Assembly: GCF_003584105.1 (NCBI RefSeq)
Contig: NZ_QXFO01000009.1
Coordinates: forward strand, 1 to 64,000
Length of the DNA stretch: 64,000 bases
From: Flagellimonas taeanensis
GTDB lineage: Bacteria; Bacteroidota; Bacteroidia; Flavobacteriales; Flavobacteriaceae
Reading direction: 5' to 3'
Made by a program: the position numbers and the translations under genes
Shown here: one piece after another, positions 36,366 to 45,407 of the stretch
How positions within the stretch are numbered: position 1 is the stretch's first letter
Layout: each line of letters opens with the position of its first letter
The notes under the pieces: generated by a model
Seen by the model: the letters and a program-made list of their open reading frames with translations, nothing else
The model's database searches: none
What the model was told of the DNA's origin: nothing

Positions 36366-37404
36366 CGTCATGCTCATTAAAAAGATTCAGTTTTTTCAGC
36401 CATTGTGTTTTTCTGTCCAAAACGAAAATGTCCAAAAATAAAAATAAAAAGCCAGCAGCAAGGAACCATTGGAACTGGTCCTTGTATTCAGCAAATTGCT
36501 TGGCCTCAAACTCGGTCTTGTCCATCCGATCCAACTGTTCCTTGATGTATTCCACAGCTTTTTCGGTATTGGAACCATCAATGTACTCTCCATTGCCCCT
36601 ATCCGCAATCTCGGTGAGTATGGGTTCGTTCAATTTCGTGATGACCACTTCGCCCTCATTGTCTTTTTTGAGACTTTCCACAATTCCGTTCCTTTTGATG
36701 GGAATGGGCGCTCCTTTGGCCTTGCCCACACCAATGGTGAAGATGCGTATGCCGTTCTGCGTGGCCTTCTCCACTGAGACGGCCGTGGAACTTTCGGAAT
36801 GGTCTTCCCCGTCAGAAACAATAAAAAGGATCCTGTTGGTCTGTTGGGAATCATCGTAATAGGTGCTGGCCAAGTCAATGGCGGCATCTATAGCTGTTCC
36901 TTGGGAAGACAGCATATCGGTGTTCATGCTCTGCAGGAACATTTTTGCCGCACCATAGTCCGTGGTGATGGGAAGTTGCGGATAGGCCTGTCCTGCATAG
37001 GCGATGATGCCGATACGGTCACTGGCCAATTGGTTGATGATTTCCGATACAATGCGCTTGCCCTTTTCCAATCGGTTGGGGGCAATGTCCTCGGCCAACA
37101 TACTTTTGGAAACGTCCAGGGCAAATACAATGTCCACCCCTTCCCGTTTTACGGTCTCCAGTTTGGTTCCGATTTTGGGATTGACCAGTCCAAGCACAAG
37201 GAACGAAAGTCCGAGCAAAAGAAAGATGAGCTTTAGGGTAGATTTAAAACTGGACCTATCCGGGGCCAAACGTTTCAACAGTTTGGAGTCTGCAAACCGG
37301 CGCTGTGTCTTCTTCTTCCAGATTTGGAGCATAAGGAAAGCCAGGACCATTACGGGAACAATGGCCAACAGATAGAAATATATTTTCTGGTCAAACTGAA
37401 TCAT
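36358..37404 (-). CDS. batB: BatB: VWA-domain membrane protein
   Basis: A 348-aa protein with two N-terminal membrane helices (about 8-25 and 55-75), a von Willebrand A domain with MIDAS motif DVSKS and a C-terminal membrane helix (near 320). It overlaps batC and starts 3 bp after batA. It probably forms a hetero-complex with BatA through the VWA domains. Confidence 0.92.
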   Translation of the reverse strand: MIQFDQKIYFYLLAIVPVMVLAFLMLQIWKKKTQRRFADSKLLKRLAPDRSSFKSTLKLIFLLLGLSFLVLGLVNPKIGTKLETVKREGVDIVFALDVSKSMLAEDIAPNRLEKGKRIVSEIINQLASDRIGIIAYAGQAYPQLPITTDYGAAKMFLQSMNTDMLSSQGTAIDAAIDLASTYYDDSQQTNRILFIVSDGEDHSESSTAVSVEKATQNGIRIFTIGVGKAKGAPIPIKRNGIVESLKKDNEGEVVITKLNEPILTEIADRGNGEYIDGSNTEKAVEYIKEQLDRMDKTEFEAKQFAEYKDQFQWFLAAGFLFLFLDIFVLDRKTQWLKKLNLFNEHDDE

Positions 37405-37407
37405 TTC

Positions 37408-38406
37408 CTAAATAAAACTTTTAAATATGGAATTGCGCAATACCCATTCCAACAACAGCAAAGCCCCTGCCAAAAATATCAAAGGCCTGAACTTCTCACC
37501 ATACTTGTAATATTTGAATTCCTCTATTTCCGTTTTTTCCAATTTATTGATTTCATCATAGATTTCTTCCAAAGATTCGTTGTTCGTGGCCCTGAAGTAT
37601 TTTCCGCCAGTGACTTCCGCAATTTCCTTTAGAAGGTTTTCATCTATTTCCACTTGCCTCATGCCATATCTGAAGGAACCATCTCGGTTGTATGTAATGG
37701 GTGTGAGTGCGTTTCCGTTTGTGCCCAGTCCGATGGTGTAGGTCTTTATGTCAAATTCCACGGCAAGGTCGGCAGCTGTTTTGGGCTCGATGAACCCAGA
37801 ATTGTTCACCCCGTCCGTCAATAAAATGATGACCTTGCTAATGGCCTTGCTTTCCTTGAGGCGGTTTACCGCGGTGGCAAGCCCCATCCCGATGGCAGTA
37901 CCATCTTCCAGTTCACCATAGGTGATTTCGTTGAGCGCGTTCAGCACGATGGTCTTATCGCTGGTGATCGGGGTCTTGGTATAGCTTTCCCCGGCATAAC
38001 CCACGATGCCGATGCGGTCGTTGGGGCGCTGTTCGATAAAGTTGGCCGCCACTTCTTTGAGGGCTATAAGACGGTTGGGTTTCAGGTCGCGGGCCAGCAT
38101 ACTTGATGATACGTCAATGGCCATGACAATGTCGATACCCTTTGTGGTCTTGGTCCTCGTGGAAATGTCCTCGGTCTGCGGTCGTGCCAGTGCGGTGATG
38201 ATGGCCGCCAAGGTCAAGATGCGCAACGTAAAAAGCACGGGCCTTGCCTTTGAGGCCCAACTGCTTACAGTGAACCCCTTGATGCTTGAAATGCGAAGGG
38301 AAGCGGTTTCCTTTTTCCGTTTGAAAAAATACCATAGCAAAGCCAATGGCAGCAACAGGAGCAGCCAAAAAAATTCAGGATTTGCAAATTCTATATTCTC
38401 AAACAT
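37408..38406 (-). CDS. batA: BatA: VWA-domain membrane protein
   Basis: A 332-aa paralogue of BatB with the same layout: N-terminal helices, VWA domain with complete MIDAS (DVSSSML), C-terminal membrane helix. It starts directly after the stop of the upstream DUF4381-like gene. It is expected at the inner membrane with the VWA domain forming metal-dependent protein contacts. Confidence 0.92.
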   Translation of the reverse strand: MFENIEFANPEFFWLLLLLPLALLWYFFKRKKETASLRISSIKGFTVSSWASKARPVLFTLRILTLAAIITALARPQTEDISTRTKTTKGIDIVMAIDVSSSMLARDLKPNRLIALKEVAANFIEQRPNDRIGIVGYAGESYTKTPITSDKTIVLNALNEITYGELEDGTAIGMGLATAVNRLKESKAISKVIILLTDGVNNSGFIEPKTAADLAVEFDIKTYTIGLGTNGNALTPITYNRDGSFRYGMRQVEIDENLLKEIAEVTGGKYFRATNNESLEEIYDEINKLEKTEIEEFKYYKYGEKFRPLIFLAGALLLLEWVLRNSIFKSFI

Positions 38407-40068
38407 TTATGCCTGTGTTTTTACGTCCAAACTGTTCAATATACGGTCCACGATCTGTTCTGCATATTCGTCCCCCTCTTCCCAAGTGATGACCACCTGT
38501 TGCATGAAGCCTTTTCCGCCAAAGGAAAGGATATTGTACTTGGCCCTTTTGGAATCACCGCTGGCTGGATTTTCAAAAGTTCCGGTTCCGAAGGTCTTGA
38601 TGCCCTTTACGCCTGAAGTGGTTGCAAACTCTTCCTGCTTGGTGATGATGTTCTTCAGCCCCAATTTTTCAAAACCGGCCAAAATGGAACCTACTGCGGC
38701 CTCAAAATTGGGGTCGGACTCTTCTTTATAGGTCACCGAACTGGCGCTTACCGAAAAAACACCCACATAACTGCCATACGAGAAGGCCTGTAACTCCTTG
38801 ATGAGTTCCTGGGTCTCCTTGGGCAGTTCCACATCCTGTCGGACCAAGACGTCCGGGGTTTCCAATTGTATTGGGGGAAAGCCATAGGAACTGGACACCC
38901 ATTCGTTTTCCAAAAGCTCTTTGGTGGGATAGCCAAAAACGGTATCCCTTACTTGCTTGAAACCAAAATAGACTACGGAGAAAACACCTCCGAGAAACAA
39001 TATCCCGACGAATATGGCGGCAGCCCAATAGATTCGCTTTCGTTGTTTTTTCTTGGCCAGTTCCTCTAGGTATTCTTCGTCCCGCAAAAGTTCCTCCTCG
39101 GTAGGTTCGGGCATGGCCTCATGGGTCTTCACCACGATTTGCTCCACCAGTTTTCTATCCTGTTCCGCGACAGAAGTTGCCGGTTTTGATTTGGCGAACT
39201 TCACCAAATCGGCCGTTTCCAGAATTTTTTTGAACTGCTGGATGGTATCGTCATCCAGCTTGAGCTCACCGGCATCCTTCAACAGTTCCAGTTTGGTGAT
39301 CAACTGTCCCGTGGTACTTTCCATAGCGGTCACATGCACCTCGTCTTCCAGGTACGAACGCACAATATCGGTAAGCTCAGAGTAGTATTCCTTGTATTGG
39401 TCTTGGATGAGGTATTTGGAATTTTCCAGGTTTTTCAGTTCCAAAAGGGCACGGTCATAGGGTGGCAACAAGGCTACTTTCTCTTCCTCGGTCAAAGGTT
39501 TCTTCCTAAGGAAAAACCAATAGACCAGTCCACCCACGACAACAAGGCCCAATAGGACCCAAAGCACTATTTTTAAGAGCTTGGCACGGCTACGTTCCAC
39601 TTGCATGAGCGGCTTGATGTCGTACATCTTTTGTTTGGTGGTGTCCACGGCCACATCTGCCACTTTGATTCGGAAGGAATCCGTGAAAAATTGCTTCTCG
39701 TTGACCGTGACAATCTGTGGGGGTACGGTGTAGGCACCGCTGTCAAATTGGGTCAGGGCATAGATCCGTTGCAGGGTGACCCTGTTTTTGTTCTTGATGG
39801 TGTCGGCCATGATGGCCTCCACGGTTTCCAAGGGGGAGAAGGTCTGCCCTTCGGGAAAATGGACCACATCTGTGGAATCCGTTTCAACGGTGATCGTGTA
39901 ATGGATCTGTTCCCCAATTTTGATGGAAAAGGTATCCACTTCCGTGGAGATTTTGGGTTCCGTTTGGGAAAATAGGGTGTTGGGCAAAAGAAAAAGGAAC
40001 AGCAGCGCCATCAACACAAATGGTGTTGGGACATTTTGAATTTTCAATTTTGAATTTTCAACTTGCAT
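38407..40068 (-). CDS. DUF4381-like membrane protein of the Bat operon
   Basis: A 553-aa protein between the DUF58 gene and batA, as in many Bacteroidetes. It has a signal peptide (hydrophobic 17-35), a periplasmic beta domain, a membrane helix (about 185-205), then a DUF4381-type region (YYSELTDIVRSYLEDEVHV). A second helix (about 340-365) and a C-terminal domain follow. The start overlaps the DUF58 stop (TAATG). The first 15 codons are written in an imperfect repeat of AATTGAAAATTC units, so the native start may be Met 20. Confidence 0.8.
   Translation of the reverse strand: MQVENSKLKIQNVPTPFVLMALLFLFLLPNTLFSQTEPKISTEVDTFSIKIGEQIHYTITVETDSTDVVHFPEGQTFSPLETVEAIMADTIKNKNRVTLQRIYALTQFDSGAYTVPPQIVTVNEKQFFTDSFRIKVADVAVDTTKQKMYDIKPLMQVERSRAKLLKIVLWVLLGLVVVGGLVYWFFLRKKPLTEEEKVALLPPYDRALLELKNLENSKYLIQDQYKEYYSELTDIVRSYLEDEVHVTAMESTTGQLITKLELLKDAGELKLDDDTIQQFKKILETADLVKFAKSKPATSVAEQDRKLVEQIVVKTHEAMPEPTEEELLRDEEYLEELAKKKQRKRIYWAAAIFVGILFLGGVFSVVYFGFKQVRDTVFGYPTKELLENEWVSSSYGFPPIQLETPDVLVRQDVELPKETQELIKELQAFSYGSYVGVFSVSASSVTYKEESDPNFEAAVGSILAGFEKLGLKNIITKQEEFATTSGVKGIKTFGTGTFENPASGDSKRAKYNILSFGGKGFMQQVVITWEEGDEYAEQIVDRILNSLDVKTQA
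40034..40067. repeat. AATTTTCAA/AATTTTGAA repeat at the start of the DUF4381-like gene
   Basis: Alternating palindromic units (TTTTGAA, TTTTCAA) cover about 34 bp and encode residues 2-12 of the product. Such simple AT units are more typical of intergenic spacers. Confidence 0.5.
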
Positions 40069-40934
40069 TATCCCCTTCGTTTAAAATATCCCAATAGTTT
40101 TCTTACGTAGCTTTCGTCAACCCGGCAATTGATGACCCCGCATCCTGATTTGGTGAACGAATCCATGAAATAGGCCACCTTTTGTTTGTGGAACTCGCCA
40201 TAGGCGTAGCGTACCTTTTTGGATTGTGTGTTCACCAGTTGCAAGGCACCGGTCTCAGCATCCTGCATCTGCACCATGCCCAAATTGGGGATGGATTCTT
40301 CCTTCTCGTCGAATATCCTTATGCCCGTAACGTCGTGCTTGTTGCCCACGATTCGCAGCGTGTTGTCGTAATCATCGGCAATGAAATCCGAGAGTACAAA
40401 AACGATGGCTTTTTTCTTCATCACATTGGTGAGGAACTTCAATGCCTCTGCAATGTTGGTCTTGCTGCTCTTTGGAGTGAATTCCAACAGTTCCCGGATG
40501 ATACGCAGCACGTGGCTCTTTCCTTTTTTGGGCGGGATGTAGAGTTCCACTTCATCGGAAAAAAGGATGACGCCCACTTTGTCGTTGTTCTGCATGGCCG
40601 AGAAGGCAAGTGTGGCCGAGATTTCCGTGATGACCTCTTTCTTGAACTGATCGGCGGTGCCAAAAAGCTCCGATCCACTCACGTCAACCATCAGCATCAT
40701 GGTGAGTTCCCGTTCCTCCTCGAACACCTTTACAAAAGGTTCGTTGTACCGGGCGGTCACGTTCCAGTCGATGCTCCTTACATCGTCCCCGAACTGGTAT
40801 TGCCGTACCTCACTGAAGGTCATACCCCTACCCTTGAACGTAGAATGGTATTCCCCACCAAAAATATGGTCGGAAAGACGCCGGGTCTTTATTTCAATCT
40901 TACGTACTTTTTTAAGTAGTTCTTTTGTATCCAT
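40068..40934 (-). CDS. DUF58 domain protein (MoxR partner)
   Basis: A 288-aa cytoplasmic protein with a VWA-like fold. It contains the DUF58 core (GDDVRSIDWNVTARYNEPFVK) and a MIDAS-like DVSGS. DUF58 proteins are standard partners of MoxR AAA+ ATPases. It lies 69 bp after the MoxR gene and is coupled to the next gene by TAATG. Confidence 0.93.
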   Translation of the reverse strand: MDTKELLKKVRKIEIKTRRLSDHIFGGEYHSTFKGRGMTFSEVRQYQFGDDVRSIDWNVTARYNEPFVKVFEEERELTMMLMVDVSGSELFGTADQFKKEVITEISATLAFSAMQNNDKVGVILFSDEVELYIPPKKGKSHVLRIIRELLEFTPKSSKTNIAEALKFLTNVMKKKAIVFVLSDFIADDYDNTLRIVGNKHDVTGIRIFDEKEESIPNLGMVQMQDAETGALQLVNTQSKKVRYAYGEFHKQKVAYFMDSFTKSGCGVINCRVDESYVRKLLGYFKRRG

Positions 40935-41003
40935 TTGGTTCAGGAGATAGGTTTTCGGGTTGGCTAAAAAGTATTGCTACTTTGACCGAGAAACATTGAA
41001 CCG

Positions 41004-42005
41004 TTACGGCACTTCTACCTCGTTGACAATCTTGTTGATGATCTCTTCGGAAGTGATGTTTTCCGCTTCGGCCTCGTAAGTGATCCCGATCCTGTGTCGG
41101 AGAACATCGTGTACCACGGCCCTTACATCCTCTGGCACCACGTAGCCCCTTCGTTTGATGAAGGCATAGCATTTGGAGGCATTGGCCAAATTGATACTTC
41201 CCCTGGGGGATGCTCCAAAACTGATCAGGGGCTTGAGGCCCCCCAAATTATATTTTTCGGGATACCTGGTGGCAAAGATGAGATCCAGGATGTATTTCTC
41301 TATTTTTTCGTCCATATAGACCGCACGGACCGCATCTTGTGCGCTCAAGATCTGGTTAATGGAGACAACTGGTTTTACTTCCTCAACATCACCCCTGAGA
41401 TTTTGTCTGATGATGAGTTGCTCTTCGTTGAGTTTTGGGTAGTCGATCACTGTTTTCAACATGAAACGGTCCACTTGCGCTTCGGGAAGCGGGTAAGTAC
41501 CTTCCTGTTCCACGGGGTTCTGGGTGGCCATGACCAAAAAGGGAGGCGCCAGTTTAAAGGTCTCGTCCCCAATGGTAACCTGCTTTTCCTGCATGGCCTC
41601 AAGTAGGGCGGACTGTACTTTGGCGGGCGCACGGTTGATCTCGTCCGCCAATACGAAATTGGCAAAAATGGGCCCTTTCTTGATGGAAAAATCGTTTTCC
41701 TTGATGTTGTATATGAGGGTTCCGACCACATCGGCGGGCAAAAGATCGGGAGTAAACTGTATCCGGCTAAAACTTCCTTTGACGGCTTTTGCCAAAGTGT
41801 TGATGGCCAGTGTCTTTGCGAGTCCGGGAACCCCTTCGAGCAGGATGTGTCCCTTTCCCAATAGGCCGATGAGCAAACGCTCCACCATATGGTTCTGGCC
41901 CACAATGGCCTTGTTCATCTCAACCTTTAGAAGATCAATAAAAGCACTCTCTTGGGCGATTTTCTCATTCACAGCACTAATATCGATAGTAGTGTTTTCT
42001 TCCAT
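41004..42005 (-). CDS. MoxR-family AAA+ ATPase
   Basis: A 333-aa chaperone-type ATPase. Walker A is GVPGLAKTL, Walker B is LADEINRAP, sensor and arginine-finger regions follow (MATQNPVEQEGTYPLPEAQ; DRF). It is the first gene of the Bat operon. MoxR proteins remodel or help insert metal into VWA-containing partners, here DUF58, BatA and BatB. Confidence 0.95.
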   Translation of the reverse strand: MEENTTIDISAVNEKIAQESAFIDLLKVEMNKAIVGQNHMVERLLIGLLGKGHILLEGVPGLAKTLAINTLAKAVKGSFSRIQFTPDLLPADVVGTLIYNIKENDFSIKKGPIFANFVLADEINRAPAKVQSALLEAMQEKQVTIGDETFKLAPPFLVMATQNPVEQEGTYPLPEAQVDRFMLKTVIDYPKLNEEQLIIRQNLRGDVEEVKPVVSINQILSAQDAVRAVYMDEKIEKYILDLIFATRYPEKYNLGGLKPLISFGASPRGSINLANASKCYAFIKRRGYVVPEDVRAVVHDVLRHRIGITYEAEAENITSEEIINKIVNEVEVP

Positions 42006-42163
42006 TATAACTTCTATTGTTAGGTATTACTGTCAGTGATTTTGCTAGGGTGTGCAAAATGAAAATTTATTTAAAATCCACCTGTTAATTAATGGTTAAA
42101 ATAAAAGCCAAACCCCTAGTTTTATGAAGGATTTAAGGGTTTAATTTTATACTTTCATCCCAT

Positions 42164-43036
42164 ATGCGAAAGATAGACAAATTTTCCAGAATCGTATCTG
42201 GAACCATGACATGGGGAAGTTGGGGCAAGCAACTTTCACAAAAAGAAATGGTGGAATTGATGCACCATTGTATTGAAAATGGATTGACCACCTTTGACCA
42301 CGCCGACATTTATGGCAGCTATTCCACCGAAGCGGATTTTGGCAATGCCTTTGCCGACAGCGGTATAAATAGGGAGGACATCCAATTGGTCTCCAAGTGT
42401 GGAATCCAGCTGACACGGGGTAGGGACAACAAGATCAACCATTACCAATACGATAAAGATTACATCATCTGGTCGGCCGAGCAAAGCCTGAAAAAGCTTC
42501 GGACAGATTACTTGGACCTGCTCTTGATGCACCGTCCAAGCCCATTGATGGAACCTTTTGAAATGGCCGAAGCGCTACAACATCTGCTCGATAGCGGAAA
42601 GGTAAAACAGGTTGGGGTCTCTAATTTCACGCCCTCGCAAACTGCCATGTTGGAAAAGGCCATTCCGGTTACCGCAAACCAAGTGGAGTTTTCACTGACG
42701 CATGATGAGCCCATGTACGATGGCACTTTTGACGATTGTATTGCCGGCAAGAGGTTGGCCATGGCGTGGAGCCCTTTGGGTGATTTCTTCCGTGAAAAGG
42801 ATGGGCGAACGAAGCGTATTGCAAAGGTGATGGGTCCATTGATGGAAAAATATGGGGCAGATGAAAGCCAATTGCTCCTGGCGTGGATCTTAAGGCACCC
42901 GGCCAACATCTATCCGGTGATAGGGACCACGAGCAAAGAGAGGATAACACTGTCGGCAAAAGCCGCTCAGATTGAACTGGAACTTCAGGATTGGTTTGCC
43001 CTTTTAGTGGCCAGCCAAGGCCACGATGTTCCTTAA
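42164..43036 (+). CDS. Aldo/keto reductase
   Basis: A 290-aa NADPH-dependent oxidoreductase with a TIM barrel. The catalytic tetrad can be placed: Asp and Tyr in FDHADIYGSY, Lys in VSKCG and His in LLMHRP. It resembles the YdhF subgroup. The physiological substrate is unknown. An SDR gene follows after 12 bp. It is divergent from the MoxR gene across 158 bp. Confidence 0.92.
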   Translation: MRKIDKFSRIVSGTMTWGSWGKQLSQKEMVELMHHCIENGLTTFDHADIYGSYSTEADFGNAFADSGINREDIQLVSKCGIQLTRGRDNKINHYQYDKDYIIWSAEQSLKKLRTDYLDLLLMHRPSPLMEPFEMAEALQHLLDSGKVKQVGVSNFTPSQTAMLEKAIPVTANQVEFSLTHDEPMYDGTFDDCIAGKRLAMAWSPLGDFFREKDGRTKRIAKVMGPLMEKYGADESQLLLAWILRHPANIYPVIGTTSKERITLSAKAAQIELELQDWFALLVASQGHDVP

Positions 43037-43048
43037 AGAGTAAAAGAG

Positions 43049-43801
43049 ATGGCAACAACAGCATTGATCACTGGGGCCACCAGTGGAATAGGAAAGGCAA
43101 CGGCCGAACTTTTTGCAAAGCAAGGGTTCAACCTTGTTCTCTGTGGCCGTAGGAAAGAACGATTGGATGAGATCAAAAAGGACCTGGAAAAATGGACTGG
43201 GGTACACCTTCTCCATTTTGATGTGAGGGACAGAAAAGCGGTTTTCGCCGCCATTGAAGGCTTGCCCATGGGATATTCCCAAATCGATATTTTGGTGAAC
43301 AATGCCGGAAATGCCCATGGACTGGACCCCATTGACAAGGGAAACCCGGATGATTGGGATGCCATGCTGGACATCAATGTGAAGGGACTCTTATATATAT
43401 CTAAAGCCATTTTGCCCCAGATGGTGGAACGCAAGTCCGGACATATCATCAATATTGGGTCTACAGCAGGCAAGGAAGTTTATCCCAACGGAAATGTGTA
43501 TTGTGCCAGCAAACATGCCGTGGATGCCATCAACCAGGGCATGCGCATGGATCTGAATGCCTACGGTATCCGCGTTGGGGCGGTAAACCCGGGACTGGTG
43601 GAAACGGAATTCAGCAATGTTCGGTTCAAAGGGGATAAGGAAAGGGCTTCCAATGTTTACAAAGGGTTTCAGCCCCTGAAACCGGAAGATATCGCCGACA
43701 TCATTCATTTTGTGGTCACAAGGCCGTATCACGTCAACATTGCGGACCTGGTGGTCATGCCCACGGCCCAGGCAAGCAGCACAATTGTGAACAAAACATA
43801 G
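43049..43801 (+). CDS. Short-chain dehydrogenase/reductase (YdfG-like)
   Basis: A 250-aa SDR. The cofactor motif is TGATSGIG (9-16), the NNAG motif is present, and the active site is Ser (GSTAG) with YCASK (Tyr and Lys). The Arg/Arg-Lys after strand 2 (CGRRKER) predicts NADP preference. The sequence is close to the serine/3-hydroxy acid dehydrogenase subgroup. It is probably co-transcribed with the aldo/keto reductase. Confidence 0.93.
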   Translation: MATTALITGATSGIGKATAELFAKQGFNLVLCGRRKERLDEIKKDLEKWTGVHLLHFDVRDRKAVFAAIEGLPMGYSQIDILVNNAGNAHGLDPIDKGNPDDWDAMLDINVKGLLYISKAILPQMVERKSGHIINIGSTAGKEVYPNGNVYCASKHAVDAINQGMRMDLNAYGIRVGAVNPGLVETEFSNVRFKGDKERASNVYKGFQPLKPEDIADIIHFVVTRPYHVNIADLVVMPTAQASSTIVNKT

Positions 43802-43804
43802 TTG

Positions 43805-43817
43805 CGGGATTCGTGTT
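43805..43817 (+). repeat. Left imperfect inverted repeat around the four-helix-bundle gene
   Basis: CGGGATTCGTGTT matches the reverse complement of 44246-44258 at 12 of 13 positions. Just inside it lies TTAAAACAAGC (43831-43841), which recurs with two extra A after the gene. Confidence 0.55.
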
Positions 43818-43844
43818 CCGGGTTTAACGTTTAAAACAAGCAAG

Positions 43845-44225
43845 ATGAACAGTTTTGAAGAATTGGAAATCTGGAAATTGGCAAGGGAGATTTGCAACGA
43901 TGTCTGGCATTTCATGGAAAAGACTTCCTTAGGCAAGGATTATAGCCTCAAGAACCAAATGAACGCCTCATCAGGGTCCATTATGGATAATGTTGCTGAA
44001 GGATTTGAACGAAACGGAAATAAGGAATTTACTCAGTTTTTGAGTATAGCAAAGGCATCCTGCGGTGAGCTGAGATTACAATTATATCGCTGTTTGGACA
44101 GAGAACACATTTCACAAGAAGAGTTTGACCGGGTTTTTTCAAAGACCATCACAGAAGGCAAAAAAATAGGGGCGTTTATGGCATATCTCAAGAAATCTGA
44201 AAGAAAAGGGGCAAAATATGATTAA
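43845..44225 (+). CDS. Four-helix-bundle protein (23S rRNA IVS-type)
   Basis: A 126-aa helical protein of the family first found encoded in 23S rRNA intervening sequences. Typical signatures are FEELEIWKLAREI near the start, SSGSIMDNVAEGFERN in the middle and FLSIAKASCGELRLQLY in the third helix. Here it is a free-standing gene. It is flanked by imperfect inverted repeats (43805-43817, 44246-44258) and by TTAAAA(AA)CAAGC direct repeats, which suggests insertion. Function of the family is unknown; it forms pentamers with a basic surface in solved structures. Confidence 0.9.
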   Translation: MNSFEELEIWKLAREICNDVWHFMEKTSLGKDYSLKNQMNASSGSIMDNVAEGFERNGNKEFTQFLSIAKASCGELRLQLYRCLDREHISQEEFDRVFSKTITEGKKIGAFMAYLKKSERKGAKYD

Positions 44226-44245
44226 AAAACAAGCCTTTCACCCTC

Positions 44246-44258
44246 AACCCGAATCCCG
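44246..44258 (-). repeat. Right imperfect inverted repeat around the four-helix-bundle gene
   Basis: AACCCGAATCCCG is the partner of 43805-43817 (12 of 13). It lies 20 bp after the gene and 12 bp before the next ATG. Confidence 0.55.
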
Positions 44259-44270
44259 AAACCTGATGTC

Positions 44271-45407
44271 ATGATCAACAAACGCCTACTGGTAAAAAAT
44301 CTTTTAGCGCATAATGATGAGAACAGTTTTTATGACAAAAAGCGTTTTATATCCATAGGTGAAAAAGAAGGAAAGGCAAAGTTTCTAAAACATGTCTGTG
44401 CCTTGGCCAACAGCAACCCCAAGAACAACTCTTTTATCGTGATCGGAGTGGAGGATGCGGACAATGACATCGTAGGGGTCGATTTCTTCGATGACAGCAA
44501 GATCCAAAACTTGGTCAATGCCTATTTGGACAATCCGCCCATCATTTCGTACGAGAACATCCCCTTTCCGCACCTGCCAGAAGGGAAAGTGGTCGGGTTG
44601 GTCACCATTCGTTCCAATGGAAAAGTATGTGCCCTGCGGAAAAACATCTGGAAATACTATGGCGGTTCAGTGTTTTTCAGGGAAGGGAGCATCAGTCTTC
44701 CCAAGGCGTATGGCATAGAGTTGAAAGACATCAACTCCGAAAAAGTCGCCACGATTGAGCAACATGCCAGGAACAACATTGAGCTCACCCTGGATGCCGT
44801 GATCAATTTCATGAATACCCGACACCCCGATCTCACCAGCAATTATAAAGTCTTCAAGGAACAGTTCGTGGTCTGCTGGGCGGGCATCAAAAAGAAAATC
44901 AAGAACAAGACCTATTATTCCCGGGTGGACATTGAGCTCATCAATGAGCAGGTGAAACTGTTTTATTCCGCCTTGGACGAGATCACCATCGACTATGACA
45001 ATGATTCCTTTGCCACCTTGGAGTATGTGCAACTGGGATTAGGGTCCGAACAGAAATATTATCCTTTGGAAGAAATGGTGATCACGTTTTCGGAGAACGG
45101 AAAATATACCATCAATAGCAAACTGGTGTTTGAGCCGCCACAGTACGACAAAAAAACGCTCTACCATGTGTACAATACGAACAATGCACTCCTGAAAAAA
45201 GTGGAGAACAGGATTCCCCTGACCGAATCGGAACAAAGGGACCTGACCCATCTTCCCGCCACCTATCTCATCTGTTACCTAAACGGCTTTGAAGAGGCCA
45301 AGGAGCAGATGGACCGTTCCAGATCCATCCTTAAGTCCTATGATAGTGGCATTTATCAATCCCTGAAGGAATCGCAGCGTGTATTAAGGAAAGTTCGGTA
45401 CAGCTAG
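44271..45407 (+). CDS. AlbA_2 (Schlafen-like) domain protein
   Basis: A 378-aa protein. Residues about 20-150 resemble the AlbA_2/Schlafen-type putative nucleic-acid-binding domain (KEGKAKFLKHVCALANS, IVIGVEDADNDIVGVD). The C-terminal 200 residues are not recognisable. Proteins with this N-terminus are often named ATP-binding or transcriptional regulator without proof. It ends 4 bp inside the convergent amylosucrase gene. Its neighbour is the repeat-flanked four-helix-bundle gene. Confidence 0.7.
   Translation: MINKRLLVKNLLAHNDENSFYDKKRFISIGEKEGKAKFLKHVCALANSNPKNNSFIVIGVEDADNDIVGVDFFDDSKIQNLVNAYLDNPPIISYENIPFPHLPEGKVVGLVTIRSNGKVCALRKNIWKYYGGSVFFREGSISLPKAYGIELKDINSEKVATIEQHARNNIELTLDAVINFMNTRHPDLTSNYKVFKEQFVVCWAGIKKKIKNKTYYSRVDIELINEQVKLFYSALDEITIDYDNDSFATLEYVQLGLGSEQKYYPLEEMVITFSENGKYTINSKLVFEPPQYDKKTLYHVYNTNNALLKKVENRIPLTESEQRDLTHLPATYLICYLNGFEEAKEQMDRSRSILKSYDSGIYQSLKESQRVLRKVRYS

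Noticed and set aside
43805..44258. Possible insertion sequence around the four-helix-bundle gene
   Set aside because: There is no transposase and the repeats are short and imperfect, so it is listed as a repeat-flanked gene and not as an IS element.
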